Below are positions 1 through 5,425 of a stretch of 64,000 nt of DNA, piece by piece. The position numbers and the translations under genes are program-made. The DNA is from Hydractinia symbiolongicarpus (Eukaryota > Cnidaria > Hydrozoa > Anthoathecata > Hydractiniidae). Each line of letters opens with the position of its first letter. Position 1 is the first letter of the stretch. The DNA lies in the NCBI RefSeq assembly GCF_029227915.1, contig NC_079883.1, positions 10,168,001-10,232,000 of the forward strand, read 5' to 3'. A model generated the notes under the pieces. The model ran no database searches, had not been told where the DNA came from, and saw nothing but the letters and a program-made list of their open reading frames with translations.

Positions 1-129
<129 letters not shown>

Positions 130-178
130 TTAAGAAGTCGATGTAGTACGGATACACAAGACGGTCTAAAATGCACTA

Positions 179-188
179 TCGCGCCAAA
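179..188 (-). promoter_or_regulatory. E2F-type site upstream of H3
   Basis: The minus strand reads TTTGGCGCGA, matching the E2F consensus TTTSGCGC. It is 53-62 bases upstream of the H3 ATG. E2F drives S-phase genes, which fits a replication-dependent histone. Inferred from motif only. Confidence 0.55.
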
Positions 189-197
189 GTTTTATTT
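189..197 (-). promoter_or_regulatory. TATA-like element of H3
   Basis: The minus strand reads AAATAAAAC about 65 bases before the H3 ATG, between the CCAAT boxes and the gene. It is a weak TATA match chosen on position. Confidence 0.4.
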
Positions 198-238
198 CTC
201 ATATTGATTGACAGCTAAGGTTCAAAACAAACCATTTG

Positions 239-268
239 ATTGGTGCTAAGAAAGTAATTTCTGATTGG
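239..268 (-). promoter_or_regulatory. Pair of CCAAT boxes upstream of H3
   Basis: ATTGG on the plus strand at 239-243 and 264-268 gives two CCAAT boxes facing H3, 25 bases (about two helical turns) apart. Both are followed by TCA. They are likely NF-Y sites. Confidence 0.6.
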
Positions 269-493
269 CTGCATAATGACATTACGCTCATTACTTTAAC
301 ATTTTTATAAAATCTGTGTTTTTTGGCTACGGGAAAACGGCTGTATCTTCTGATACACAAAAGCTTTTGACTTTTTTTTTTTTTAGTAAGTAGCAGAAGG
401 TTTGGCGAATTCCAACGATGCCAAATTTATTGCCTTACTGAAACATTAAGACCACGAATTTTTAAAAAAACTACAGTTTTACTTAAAAAAATG

Positions 494-518
494 TACAAAA
501 TGTTCGGAACATTTTGTA
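494..518. promoter_or_regulatory. 25-bp palindrome in the H3-H4 promoter
   Basis: Perfect inverted repeat: arm TACAAAATGTTC (494-505), central G506, arm GAACATTTTGTA (507-518). It is 135 bases before the H4 ATG. Conserved in all units except 9 and 10, where C505 is G (47320, 53172). The factor is unknown; TGTTCGGAACA resembles a dimeric regulator site but fits no element I can name. Confidence 0.7.
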
Positions 519-531
519 ATGACGCAACTCT

Positions 532-590
532 ATTGGTTAATTAGGGTGTTTCCACGAGCAGTAGGTAATTTTATGGCCTCTTTTTAAAGC
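532..590 (+). promoter_or_regulatory. H4 proximal promoter (inverted CCAAT and TATA-like)
   Basis: ATTGGTTAA at 532-540 is an inverted CCAAT box, the same motif as in the H2B-H2A spacer. TTTTTAAAGC at 581-590 is a TATA-like element 63 bases before the ATG, giving a plausible 5' UTR of about 40 nt. Confidence 0.45.
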
Positions 591-607
591 TGTCTGAATT
601 CTGTTAA

Positions 608-964
<357 letters not shown>

Positions 965-988
965 GCGTTGTCATTGCTCAACAAAAAC

Positions 989-1004
989 GGCTATTTTTAT
1001 AGCC
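989..1004 (+). terminator. H4 mRNA 3' stem-loop
   Basis: GGCTAT-TTTT-ATAGCC: a six-pair stem with a four-base loop, preceded by AAAAAC and followed by ACA, as in metazoan histone mRNAs that bind SLBP and are cleaved without polyadenylation. The fifth pair is A-U where the usual stem has pyrimidine-purine. Confidence 0.93.
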
Positions 1005-1096
1005 ACAAATCTTTTAAAACATTACTTTGTGCACGCTTCCAAATTACACAATGTGTAAAGTCTTGTCACAGTTACATTTATTGCTATACGATACTA

Positions 1097-1110
1097 TGTC
1101 ATATATGACA
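1097..1110. repeat. 14-nt palindrome in the H4-H2B spacer
   Basis: TGTCATATATGACA is self-complementary. Present at the same place in all units. Function unknown. Confidence 0.6.
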
Positions 1111-1206
1111 CAAAAAAAATTTAGAAATACTTTGTAGGGTTAATTTGCCTGGGAGTGTTCCGTGAAAAGCTGGGTTAAGTTAAATGTAAGCAATAACATG
1201 GATCAA

Positions 1207-1231
1207 TGTACTTGTCTTTTCTGCAAGTACA
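1207..1231. repeat. Hairpin in the H4-H2B spacer
   Basis: TGTACTTG (1207-1214) and CAAGTACA (1224-1231) form an 8-bp stem with a 9-nt pyrimidine-rich loop. It lies between two convergent genes beyond both processing signals. Role unknown. Confidence 0.5.
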
Positions 1232-1384
1232 GCTAATAATACGTATGAAAAGTGAAGCTAATCCACACACACATGGGGAAGTATTTTAAATGTAGGCTAG
1301 TGTTCTTAAGCACATTATTTAGAAGTTTTATTAACTTCGGTTAACTTGTAGTGACGCCAAGTAAATGTTTTTTTAAAGATGTGT

Positions 1385-1400
1385 GGTCTTAAAAAAGACC
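1385..1400 (-). terminator. H2B mRNA 3' stem-loop (distinct stem)
   Basis: On the minus strand it reads GGTCTT-TTTT-AAGACC and fits the usual GGYYYU...ARRRCC pattern. The other four histone genes share GGCTAT...ATAGCC. It is 23 bases past the H2B stop codon. Confidence 0.93.
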
Positions 1401-1423
1401 GTTTGTGTTTGGTAGACGTTGGT

Positions 1424-1828
1424 TTACTTGCTGCTTGTGTATTTTGTGACGGCTTTTGTTCCTTCACTGACTGCGTGTTTTGCAAGTTCTCCAGGCAAGA
1501 GAAGACGTACTGCGGTTTGAATTTCACGAGAAGAGATGGTCGACTTTTTGTTTTGAAGAGCCAAACGCGAAGCTTCGGAAGCAATGCGCTCAAAGATGTC
1601 GTTGACAAATGAGTTCATGATGCTCATAGCTTTGCTTGAAACTCCGACATCTGGGTGAACTTGTTTCAAAACATTGTAGATGTAAATAGCATAACTTTCC
1701 TTTCTCTTTCTCTTGCGTTTCTTTTCACCAGTTCCACCAATCTTTCCTCCTTTTTTGCCGGCTCTTTTTTCACCTTTCTTGGCTACTTTAGGTGCCTGTT
1801 TTCCTCCTTTAGCTGCTGCGTCAGACAT
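1424..1828 (-). CDS. H2B: Histone H2B (unit 1, reference copy)
   Basis: Core histone of 134 residues that dimerises with H2A. The first 43 residues form a Gly/Lys/Ala-rich basic tail ending in alternating Lys and Arg (KKRKRKRK), longer than in vertebrate H2B (about 125 residues). The histone fold follows from Tyr46 ([57 protein letters not shown]). Lys129 in AVTKYTSSK corresponds to the ubiquitinated Lys120 of vertebrates. The gene is intronless. Its minus-strand stem-loop at 1385-1400 is GGTCTT-TTTT-AAGACC, different from that of the other four histone genes. TATAAAC is 62 bases upstream of the ATG. It is divergent to H2A. Confidence 0.98.
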   Translation of the reverse strand: MSDAAAKGGKQAPKVAKKGEKRAGKKGGKIGGTGEKKRKRKRKESYAIYIYNVLKQVHPDVGVSSKAMSIMNSFVNDIFERIASEASRLALQNKKSTISSREIQTAVRLLLPGELAKHAVSEGTKAVTKYTSSK

Positions 1829-1889
1829 GGTTAAAAATTTTTGCTACTTAACTTGTAAATAAGCATTAAACTGCAAGTCAAAACTTTTT

Positions 1890-1896
1890 GTTTATA
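1890..1896 (-). promoter_or_regulatory. TATA box of H2B
   Basis: TATAAAC on the minus strand, 62 bases before the H2B ATG, predicting a 5' UTR of about 35 nt. Confidence 0.65.
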
Positions 1897-1906
1897 AGTA
1901 AAAAAA

Positions 1907-1926
1907 TCGGATCGAATTCGATCCGA
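1907..1926. promoter_or_regulatory. 20-bp palindrome in the H2B-H2A promoter
   Basis: Perfect self-complementary sequence with half-site TCGGATCGAA, placed between the H2B TATA box and the CCAAT boxes. The core TTCGATCC recurs once at 2008-2015, 90 bases away toward H2A. Unchanged in every unit seen. The factor is unknown. Confidence 0.7.
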
Positions 1927-1946
1927 AAACGCCGATACGCAATTTA

Positions 1947-2001
1947 ATTGGTTAAAAAAAAAATCTTTTGTTTAATACTTAATTATGATTGGTTAAAAAA
2001 A
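1947..2001 (-). promoter_or_regulatory. Two CCAAT boxes in direct repeats, H2B-H2A promoter
   Basis: ATTGGTTAAAAAAA occurs at 1947-1960 and 1988-2001, 41 bp apart (about four helical turns). On the minus strand these are CCAAT boxes facing H2B, 51 and 92 bases beyond its TATA box. They may also serve H2A. Confidence 0.6.
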
Positions 2002-2112
2002 CATGATTTCGATCCTATTTTTATGATGAAAAAACGAGTAAAGTTTATTTCGTTAACACTTACGTTAAATATTCGTACGTTTTTGTATTAACTTACAAAT
2101 CAAATCGCAGTT

Positions 2113-2493
2113 ATGTCTGGACGTGGAAAAGGTGGAAAAGCTAAGGCTAAAGCCAAGACAAGATCCTCAAGAGCTGGACTTCAATTTCCAGTCGGTAGAG
2201 TGCATAGATTCCTTCGTAGAGGGCACTATGCTAACCGAATTGGATCTGGAGCACCAGTTTACTTAGCAGCCGTCTTGGAATATTTATCTGCTGAGATATT
2301 GGAGTTGGCTGGTAACGCAGCAAGAGACAACAAAAAAGCTAGGATTATTCCAAGACATTTACAATTGGCTGTTCGTAATGATGAAGAATTAAACAAACTT
2401 TTGAGCGGTGTAACCATTGCAGCTGGTGGTGTTTTGCCAAACATTCAAGCTGTCTTACTCCCAAAGAAGAACGACAAAGGACAGAAGAAGTAA
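2113..2493 (+). CDS. H2A: Histone H2A (unit 1, reference copy)
   Basis: Core histone of 126 residues that dimerises with H2B. The tail starts SGRGKGGK. The fold contains the signature [12 protein letters not shown], and all six acidic-patch residues are present: Glu56, Glu61, Glu64, Asp90, Glu91 and Glu92 (Met counted as 1). The C-terminus is [12 protein letters not shown], with Lys118/Lys119 where H2A is normally ubiquitinated. There is no terminal SQ(E/D) motif, so it is canonical H2A and not H2A.X; the short length excludes macroH2A. The gene is intronless. Its stem-loop begins 23 bases after the stop codon (2516-2531). It is divergent to H2B, and the 5S gene follows 197 bp downstream on the same strand. 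Confidence 0.98.
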   Translation: MSGRGKGGKAKAKAKTRSSRAGLQFPVGRVHRFLRRGHYANRIGSGAPVYLAAVLEYLSAEILELAGNAARDNKKARIIPRHLQLAVRNDEELNKLLSGVTIAAGGVLPNIQAVLLPKKNDKGQKK

Positions 2494-2515
2494 ACCGCTA
2501 CACTCAGAAAACAAC

Positions 2516-2531
2516 GGCTATTTTTATAGCC
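2516..2531 (+). terminator. H2A mRNA 3' stem-loop
   Basis: GGCTAT-TTTT-ATAGCC followed by ACACATCTTT and a run of seven A then CATT. The flank is the same as that after the H2B stem-loop over 21 bases, although the stems differ. Confidence 0.93.
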
Positions 2532-2690
2532 ACACATCTTTAAAAAAACATTGTTTTTTTCACAAAACTATAACCTTAAAGTCTAATAGATAATCCATGC
2601 ATACGCCTTGTCCTAAGTAACTCAAAGAAATTAAATAAAAAAATTTGATCACAACGTCAAAATAAATTGCACGTATTTGCACCTACTAAT

Positions 2691-2810
2691 GTCTACGGCC
2701 ATACCACGATGAACACACCCGTTCTCGTCTGATCACGGAAGTTAAGCATCGTCGGGCCGGGATAGTACTTGGATGGGGGACCGCCTGGGAACTCCCGGTG
2801 TCGTAGGCTT
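2691..2810 (+). rRNA. 5S rRNA: 5S rRNA (unit 1, reference copy)
   Basis: RNA of the large ribosomal subunit, transcribed by RNA polymerase III. The 5' GTCTACG pairs with 3' CGTAGGC (2802-2808) to close helix I. The internal promoter is recognisable: the A-box region GTTAAGCATCGTCGG at 2741-2755 and the C-box region around 2769-2790 (TTGGATGGGGGACCGCCTGG). Length is about 120 nt, as expected. A TTTT run at 2809-2812 is the terminator, so the exact 3' end is uncertain by one or two bases. It is on the same strand as H2A and is the only gene between H2A and the minus-strand snRNA block. Confidence 0.97.
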
Positions 2811-2812
2811 TT
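2809..2812 (+). terminator. Pol III terminator of 5S
   Basis: TTTT directly after the helix I closing strand. Confidence 0.8.
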
Positions 2813-2881
2813 CATTTTCATTTGCTGTGATATATTTCTTGTTATAACAATTAAGGAACGTGGCGGTTGTTGAAAGTGTTT

Positions 2882-2907
2882 CCTATGACATTTTCCTACG
2901 ACATTTT
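2882..2907. repeat. Two 13-nt tandem repeats after 5S
   Basis: CCTATGACATTTT followed directly by CCTACGACATTTT (one mismatch). Same in all units. Confidence 0.7.
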
Positions 2908-3116
2908 CAGGTGATAGTACGAGAAAAAAGAGCTTTCAAATGCATACAAACTCGATCTATTGCCGATCATCCAATAACCCTGACGGAATGGCAAATAAAA
3001 TAAAATTCCGCCGCCTTCCGAGGACTTATATCGCAATCACGTTTCGTAACAGCCAAGCGAGGTTTTACCTTAGCGTTTAAGTCACCACCGACATTTGGCC
3101 GCGCAACTTTTCTAAG

Positions 3117-3131
3117 CTCATTCATTTTGAC
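3117..3131 (-). promoter_or_regulatory. 3'-box-like element of U1
   Basis: The minus strand reads GTCAAAATGAATGAG, starting about 7 bases past the estimated U1 end. It resembles the metazoan snRNA 3' box (GTTT, short gap, AAA-R-N-N-AGA). A related AAAAGAATAATAG lies at 3471-3483 past U2. Motif-based inference. Confidence 0.45.
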
Positions 3132-3137
3132 TTAAGG

Positions 3138-3302
3138 AGGGGGCGAGCGCGGACGCAGGCCCCCACTACCAGAAATTGTACGGTCGAGTTACTGACGTTT
3201 GCAGTAATCGCAGAGGTCAGCCCAAGCGTAGTGCAATGCAAGAGCCTCACTCTGGAAGAAAACCCTCATTGATCAGTCTTTACTTCCCCGTCAGGTAAGT
3301 AT
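3138..3302 (-). ncRNA. U1: U1 spliceosomal snRNA (unit 1, reference copy)
   Basis: U1 pairs with 5' splice sites in the spliceosome. The RNA starts at 3302 with ATACTTACCTG, the invariant sequence complementary to CAGGTAAGTAT. Stem-loop I follows with a loop reading GATCAATGA, somewhat unlike the usual GATCACGAAG bound by U1-70K. The stem-loop II loop ATTGCACTAC (3237-3228) is close to the U1A site ATTGCACTCC. The Sm site AATTTCTGG is at 3177-3169, RNA positions 126-134. A GC-rich terminal hairpin GGGGG...CCCCC follows. Length is about 165 nt (human U1: 164). A PSE-like element sits 43-57 bases upstream. The 3' end is set by the terminal hairpin and is uncertain by a few bases. Confidence 0.95.
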
Positions 3303-3344
3303 GAGTTGGAACTGCACCGTAGCATGAGGGTACCCTTCAAAGTT

Positions 3345-3359
3345 TGTTAATGCTTGTGG
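3345..3359 (-). promoter_or_regulatory. PSE-like element of U1
   Basis: The minus strand reads CCACAAGCATTAACA at -57 to -43 from the U1 start. It matches the U2 element at 12 of 15 positions, with the first nine identical. This is the expected position of the SNAPc-bound proximal sequence element. One base varies in units 8 and 9. Confidence 0.75.
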
Positions 3360-3493
3360 CTTGAGTGTGTTATAAACTGCCGTGTCGCGGGGCATAGGCT
3401 GTATTCTCCCCCAGTGTACGCGTTTTGTTCCCGCCGTAGACTATGCAGAGTGCCGTCGGAAAGAGGACTGCTATTATTCTTTTATTGCTTATG

Positions 3494-3679
3494 TGGGCCG
3501 CCATCGGTAATAGTGCAACACCAAGGCAACCCGTGGTCACGGCGTGAATGAATCCACCTCCATGACCCAAGGCCAAAAATCAGATTAATATACTGACCAT
3601 TCAGAGAATGGCCTACCAGATATTAAACTGATAAGAACAGATACTACACTTGATCTTAGCCATTAGGCCGAGAAGCGAT
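3494..3679 (-). ncRNA. U2: U2 spliceosomal snRNA (unit 1, reference copy)
   Basis: U2 pairs with the intron branch site. The RNA starts at 3679 with ATCGCTTCTCGGCC. The branch-site recognition sequence GTAGTA occupies RNA positions 33-38 (3647-3642), the standard place, followed by the conserved TCTGTTCTTATCAGTTTAAT. The Sm site GATTTTTGG is at 3581-3573 (RNA positions 99-107). The 3' domain ends with a hairpin whose loop region GGTGTTGCACTATTACC resembles stem-loop IV. Length is about 186 nt, close to animal U2. The 3' end near 3494 is estimated from the hairpin. It is in tandem with U1 on the minus strand, with 191 bp from the U2 3' end to the U1 5' end, and has its own PSE-like element. 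Confidence 0.95.
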
Positions 3680-4001
3680 AAAGAACAAGCGTTGCCATGA
3701 TAGGCATCGTCCACACACCGTAACTGCTTGTGGAGCATGTCACGTTACTGTAAAGCTTACAACTGTCACCGCGTACGGATGGACGGCGACATAGTAAAAA
3801 TCACGGCTGTTGATTTAGCCGTAGGATGGAGAGCGACTGTAGCGAGTGGATGGTAACTTACATGAATGCTAACAAAGGCGACGATACTAAGTGCGTGATA
3901 TTACTTTCCAATATGTCTGCGTACATTCCGTTTATCAACGCATTACGCCAGAACGTGCGCGCGCGTTACACAGTAGACCATGCAGCCGAAATGCGACAGT
4001 G
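3680..4001. other. U2-tRNA spacer
   Basis: 322 bp holding the U2 upstream region and, further left to right, the downstream flank of the minus-strand tRNA. It has a hairpin ACGGCT-(8 nt)-AGCCGT at 3803-3822 and one AAAAA run (3796-3800), the first Pol III-type terminator on the tRNA strand. The rest is unexplained but constant between units. Confidence 0.6.
3719..3733 (-). promoter_or_regulatory. PSE-like element of U2
   Basis: The minus strand reads CCACAAGCAGTTACG at -54 to -40 from the U2 start; see the U1 element. I found no third copy of CCACAAGCA in the unit. Confidence 0.75.
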
Positions 4002-4074
4002 CGACCCTGCCAGGAGTCGAACCTGGAATCCCCTGATTCGTAGTCAGATGCCTTATCCATTGGGCCACAGGGCC
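4002..4074 (-). tRNA. tRNA-Arg: tRNA-Arg(ACG) (unit 1, reference copy)
   Basis: A 73-nt cloverleaf without intron. The acceptor GGCCCTG (4074-4068) pairs with CAGGGTC over seven pairs, one of them G-U, followed by discriminator G73. The anticodon loop reads CTACGAA with ACG at positions 34-36 (4041-4039); A34 would be read as inosine and decode CGU, CGC and CGA. The T arm has GGTTCGAACC, which is also the B box of the internal Pol III promoter; the A box is TGGCCCAATGG. CCA is not encoded, as usual in eukaryotes. No T4 run follows the gene closely on its strand; the first T run of four or more is about 200 bases downstream, so termination must use a weaker site such as the TTT near 3990. Confidence 0.96.
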
Positions 4075-4482
4075 ATGCTTATGACTTCGCCCCATCGTCA
4101 TTTTGGCTTGCGCATTCGTTTTACTTACGACAGAATTCTTCGTGTTTGTAGCCATGAAAGAAAGGGACTTCTGTGAGTGAATTTTTTTACTGTGGTCTAA
4201 TAAAAAAGTCGAAACGCAGTGCCCAATATATGAATTGCTCCTAATAGCCGGAAACAGGCCGTGTCGATGATGTAGGCCGACATACGCAACGCAAACCAAA
4301 GAACGCTTTATGAAAATCCTAACACGAGCGCGGAAGAAGCCCAAATTAACAGACTAGATGTAATGCTGAAGACCTCAAACTCCAGCAGCTTCTCTTGCAG
4401 ACTATTGCGTCGTACTACAAATAAAAATTAACATGCTTTCGCATAGTCGCGGCACCCAAAACGGACATTATACGATGTACAG

Positions 4483-4489
4483 AAACACA
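4483..4489 (+). promoter_or_regulatory. H1 box (AAACACA)
   Basis: Exact match to the conserved element specific to H1 genes. It is 165-171 bases before the ATG and about 75 bases upstream of the TATA-like sequence, its usual distance. Only 9 bases separate it from the E2F-type site. Confidence 0.7.
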
Positions 4490-4498
4490 CATTTCTGT

Positions 4499-4510
4499 TT
4501 TCGCGCCAAA
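4499..4510 (+). promoter_or_regulatory. E2F-type site upstream of H1
   Basis: TTTCGCGCCAAA, a full E2F consensus. Supports S-phase control of H1. Confidence 0.7.
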
Positions 4511-4559
4511 TCAATTCCCGGGAGTGGTACTTTTACGTCCGCATACTTCGCACCGTCTT

Positions 4560-4568
4560 AAATTATAT
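4560..4568 (+). promoter_or_regulatory. TATA-like element of H1
   Basis: AAATTATAT region about 86-94 bases before the ATG. Weak match, chosen on position. Confidence 0.4.
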
Positions 4569-4653
4569 CTCATTTACACGGTAATGTTTAGTATACTTCT
4601 ACTGTGATAACAAGCATCGTTTATCGTTGGATTGTTGTAAGAAAACATTAAAA

Positions 4654-5205
4654 ATGAGTGAAGCAGCTTCTCCAAAGAAAATCGCACCCAAGAAGAAACC
4701 TGCTGCAAAGAAGACAGCTGATCACCCTAAATATGTGGACATGATCAAGGCTGCTATCGCTACCCTAAAGGAACGCGGTGGTTCATCTCGCCAAGCTATT
4801 ACAAAATATATTCATGCAAATTACAAAGTTGCTGAAAACTCAGATCATCATCTGAAAATGGCTCTTAAACGAGGAGTAACATCAGGCGATTTGATTCAAA
4901 CTAAAGGCACTGGTGCTTCTGGATCATTCAAGCTAGGTCAGGTAAAAAAAGAAAAACCTAAGAAAAAGGCCGCAGCAAAAAAGCCAACGGCAAAGAAGCC
5001 TACTGCAAAGAAAAGTACACCAAAAAAGAAGCCAGCAAAGAAGAGCACGCCAAAGAAAGCAGCAAAGAAGCCTGCCACAAAGAAAGCCTCGGCTAAGAAA
5101 CCAGCAGCTAAGAAACCCACAAAGAAGCCTGTTGCTAAAAAACCTGCAGCAAAGAAGGTCAAAAAGACTCCCAAAAAGGCAGCAAAGAAGACCGCAAAAA
5201 AATAA
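4654..5205 (+). CDS. H1: Linker histone H1 (unit 1, reference copy)
   Basis: Linker histone of 183 residues that binds linker DNA and the nucleosome dyad. The reading frame stays open upstream to a TTG at 4627, but the first ATG, in the context AAAAATGAG, is at 4654, so translation starts there. A short basic tail with one SPKK motif (residues 6-9) precedes the winged-helix globular domain, about residues 23-95 ([51 protein letters not shown]). The rest is a Lys/Ala/Pro-rich tail with repeated KKP and three TPKK motifs, likely CDK sites. It is shorter than vertebrate H1 (about 215). The gene is intronless. A stem-loop lies 33 bases past the stop codon, with an extra A in this copy. An H1 box and an E2F-type site lie upstream. 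Confidence 0.97.
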   Translation: MSEAASPKKIAPKKKPAAKKTADHPKYVDMIKAAIATLKERGGSSRQAITKYIHANYKVAENSDHHLKMALKRGVTSGDLIQTKGTGASGSFKLGQVKKEKPKKKAAAKKPTAKKPTAKKSTPKKKPAKKSTPKKAAKKPATKKASAKKPAAKKPTKKPVAKKPAAKKVKKTPKKAAKKTAKK

Positions 5206-5237
5206 TTTGTGTGTATCTGGCTATTACATTAACAAAC

Positions 5238-5254
5238 GGCTATTTTTATAAGCC
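5238..5254 (+). terminator. H1 mRNA 3' stem-loop, unit 1 (bulged variant)
   Basis: Here the sequence is GGCTATTTTTATAAGCC, 17 nt, with an additional A in the 3' arm. The ten other units have the regular 16-nt stem-loop. The insert leaves a bulge or shortens the stem to GGCT/AGCC. Confidence 0.9.
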
Positions 5255-5425
5255 ACACATTTACAAAAAAACATTATCTTGGTACAAAGTTAAACTTGTT
5301 TAAGTCACTTAAACAGTTAAAAAAGAGTAAATTTAAGATTAGATTCCCTAAGTTTAAGTATTTTCGTTTTTAAATTTCTTATTTTCTTGCTTTTACTTTT
5401 CTTGCCCTTCATATTTTTAACATTG

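Larger units (their letters stand above)
965..1423. other. H4-H2B convergent spacer
   Basis: The 459 bp between two stop codons hold the H4 and H2B stem-loops at their ends. In between there is no gene, only a 14-nt palindrome (1097-1110), a hairpin (1207-1231) and the 1-nt length variation of units 1 and 2. Confidence 0.8.
1829..2112. promoter_or_regulatory. H2B-H2A divergent promoter spacer
   Basis: The 284-bp AT-rich spacer contains a TATA box for H2B, a 20-bp palindrome, two ATTGGTTAAAAAAA repeats and a further half-palindrome. For H2A the candidate TATA-like sequences (TTTTTATGATG near 2018-2028; TTAAATATT near 2065-2073) are ambiguous. Confidence 0.85.
2811..3137. other. 5S-U1 spacer
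   Basis: 327 bp between the 3' ends of two convergent RNA genes. It contains a 13-nt tandem repeat (2882-2907) and a 3'-box-like element for U1 (3117-3131). No gene seen. Base composition shifts from AT-rich to balanced around 2990. Confidence 0.7.
4075..4653. promoter_or_regulatory. tRNA-H1 spacer with H1 promoter
   Basis: 579 bp. The right part (about 4480-4653) is the H1 promoter and 5' UTR with H1 box, E2F-type site and TATA-like element. The left 400 bp hold no recognisable gene. An open frame on the minus strand there is a by-product of the tRNA sequence. Confidence 0.7.

Noticed and set aside
303-312. TTTTATAAAA as the TATA box of H3 or H4
   Set aside because: It lies about 180 bases from the H3 ATG, beyond the H3 CCAAT boxes, and 340 bases from the H4 ATG. 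Closer candidates fit better.
368-384. Long T-run as a Pol III terminator
   Set aside because: No Pol III gene ends here on the plus strand; it lies inside the H3-H4 promoter and is more likely a simple A/T tract.
3354-3576. Short open frames on both strands over the U1-U2 interval
   Set aside because: They overlap U2 and the U1 proximal element. The plus-strand frame is also lost in unit 5 by one substitution.
3826-4176. Open frame of 116 codons on the plus strand
   Set aside because: Antisense to the tRNA-Arg gene, with no recognisable domain. It stays open by chance.
4130-4200. Possible spliced-leader RNA (GTAAGT on the minus strand near 4120; T-rich Sm-like stretch on the plus strand)
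   Set aside because: The putative donor and the T-rich stretch are on opposite strands, and no leader exon, stem structure or proximal element is evident.
3943-4344. Open frame of 133 codons on the minus strand (contains VAQWIRHLTTNQGIPG)
   Set aside because: The frame reads through the tRNA-Arg gene. This peptide is a familiar spurious product of translating tRNA genes, and no protein domain is present.
4627-4653. Nine-codon N-terminal extension of H1
   Set aside because: It would start at TTG. The first ATG is at 4654 in good context and gives the usual short H1 head.
2811-4653. U4, U5, U6 or U7 snRNA genes
   Set aside because: I looked for the U5 loop (GCCTTTTAC), the U6 ACAGAGA box, the U4 5' end and a U7-type Sm site (AATTTGTCTAG) on both strands and found none.
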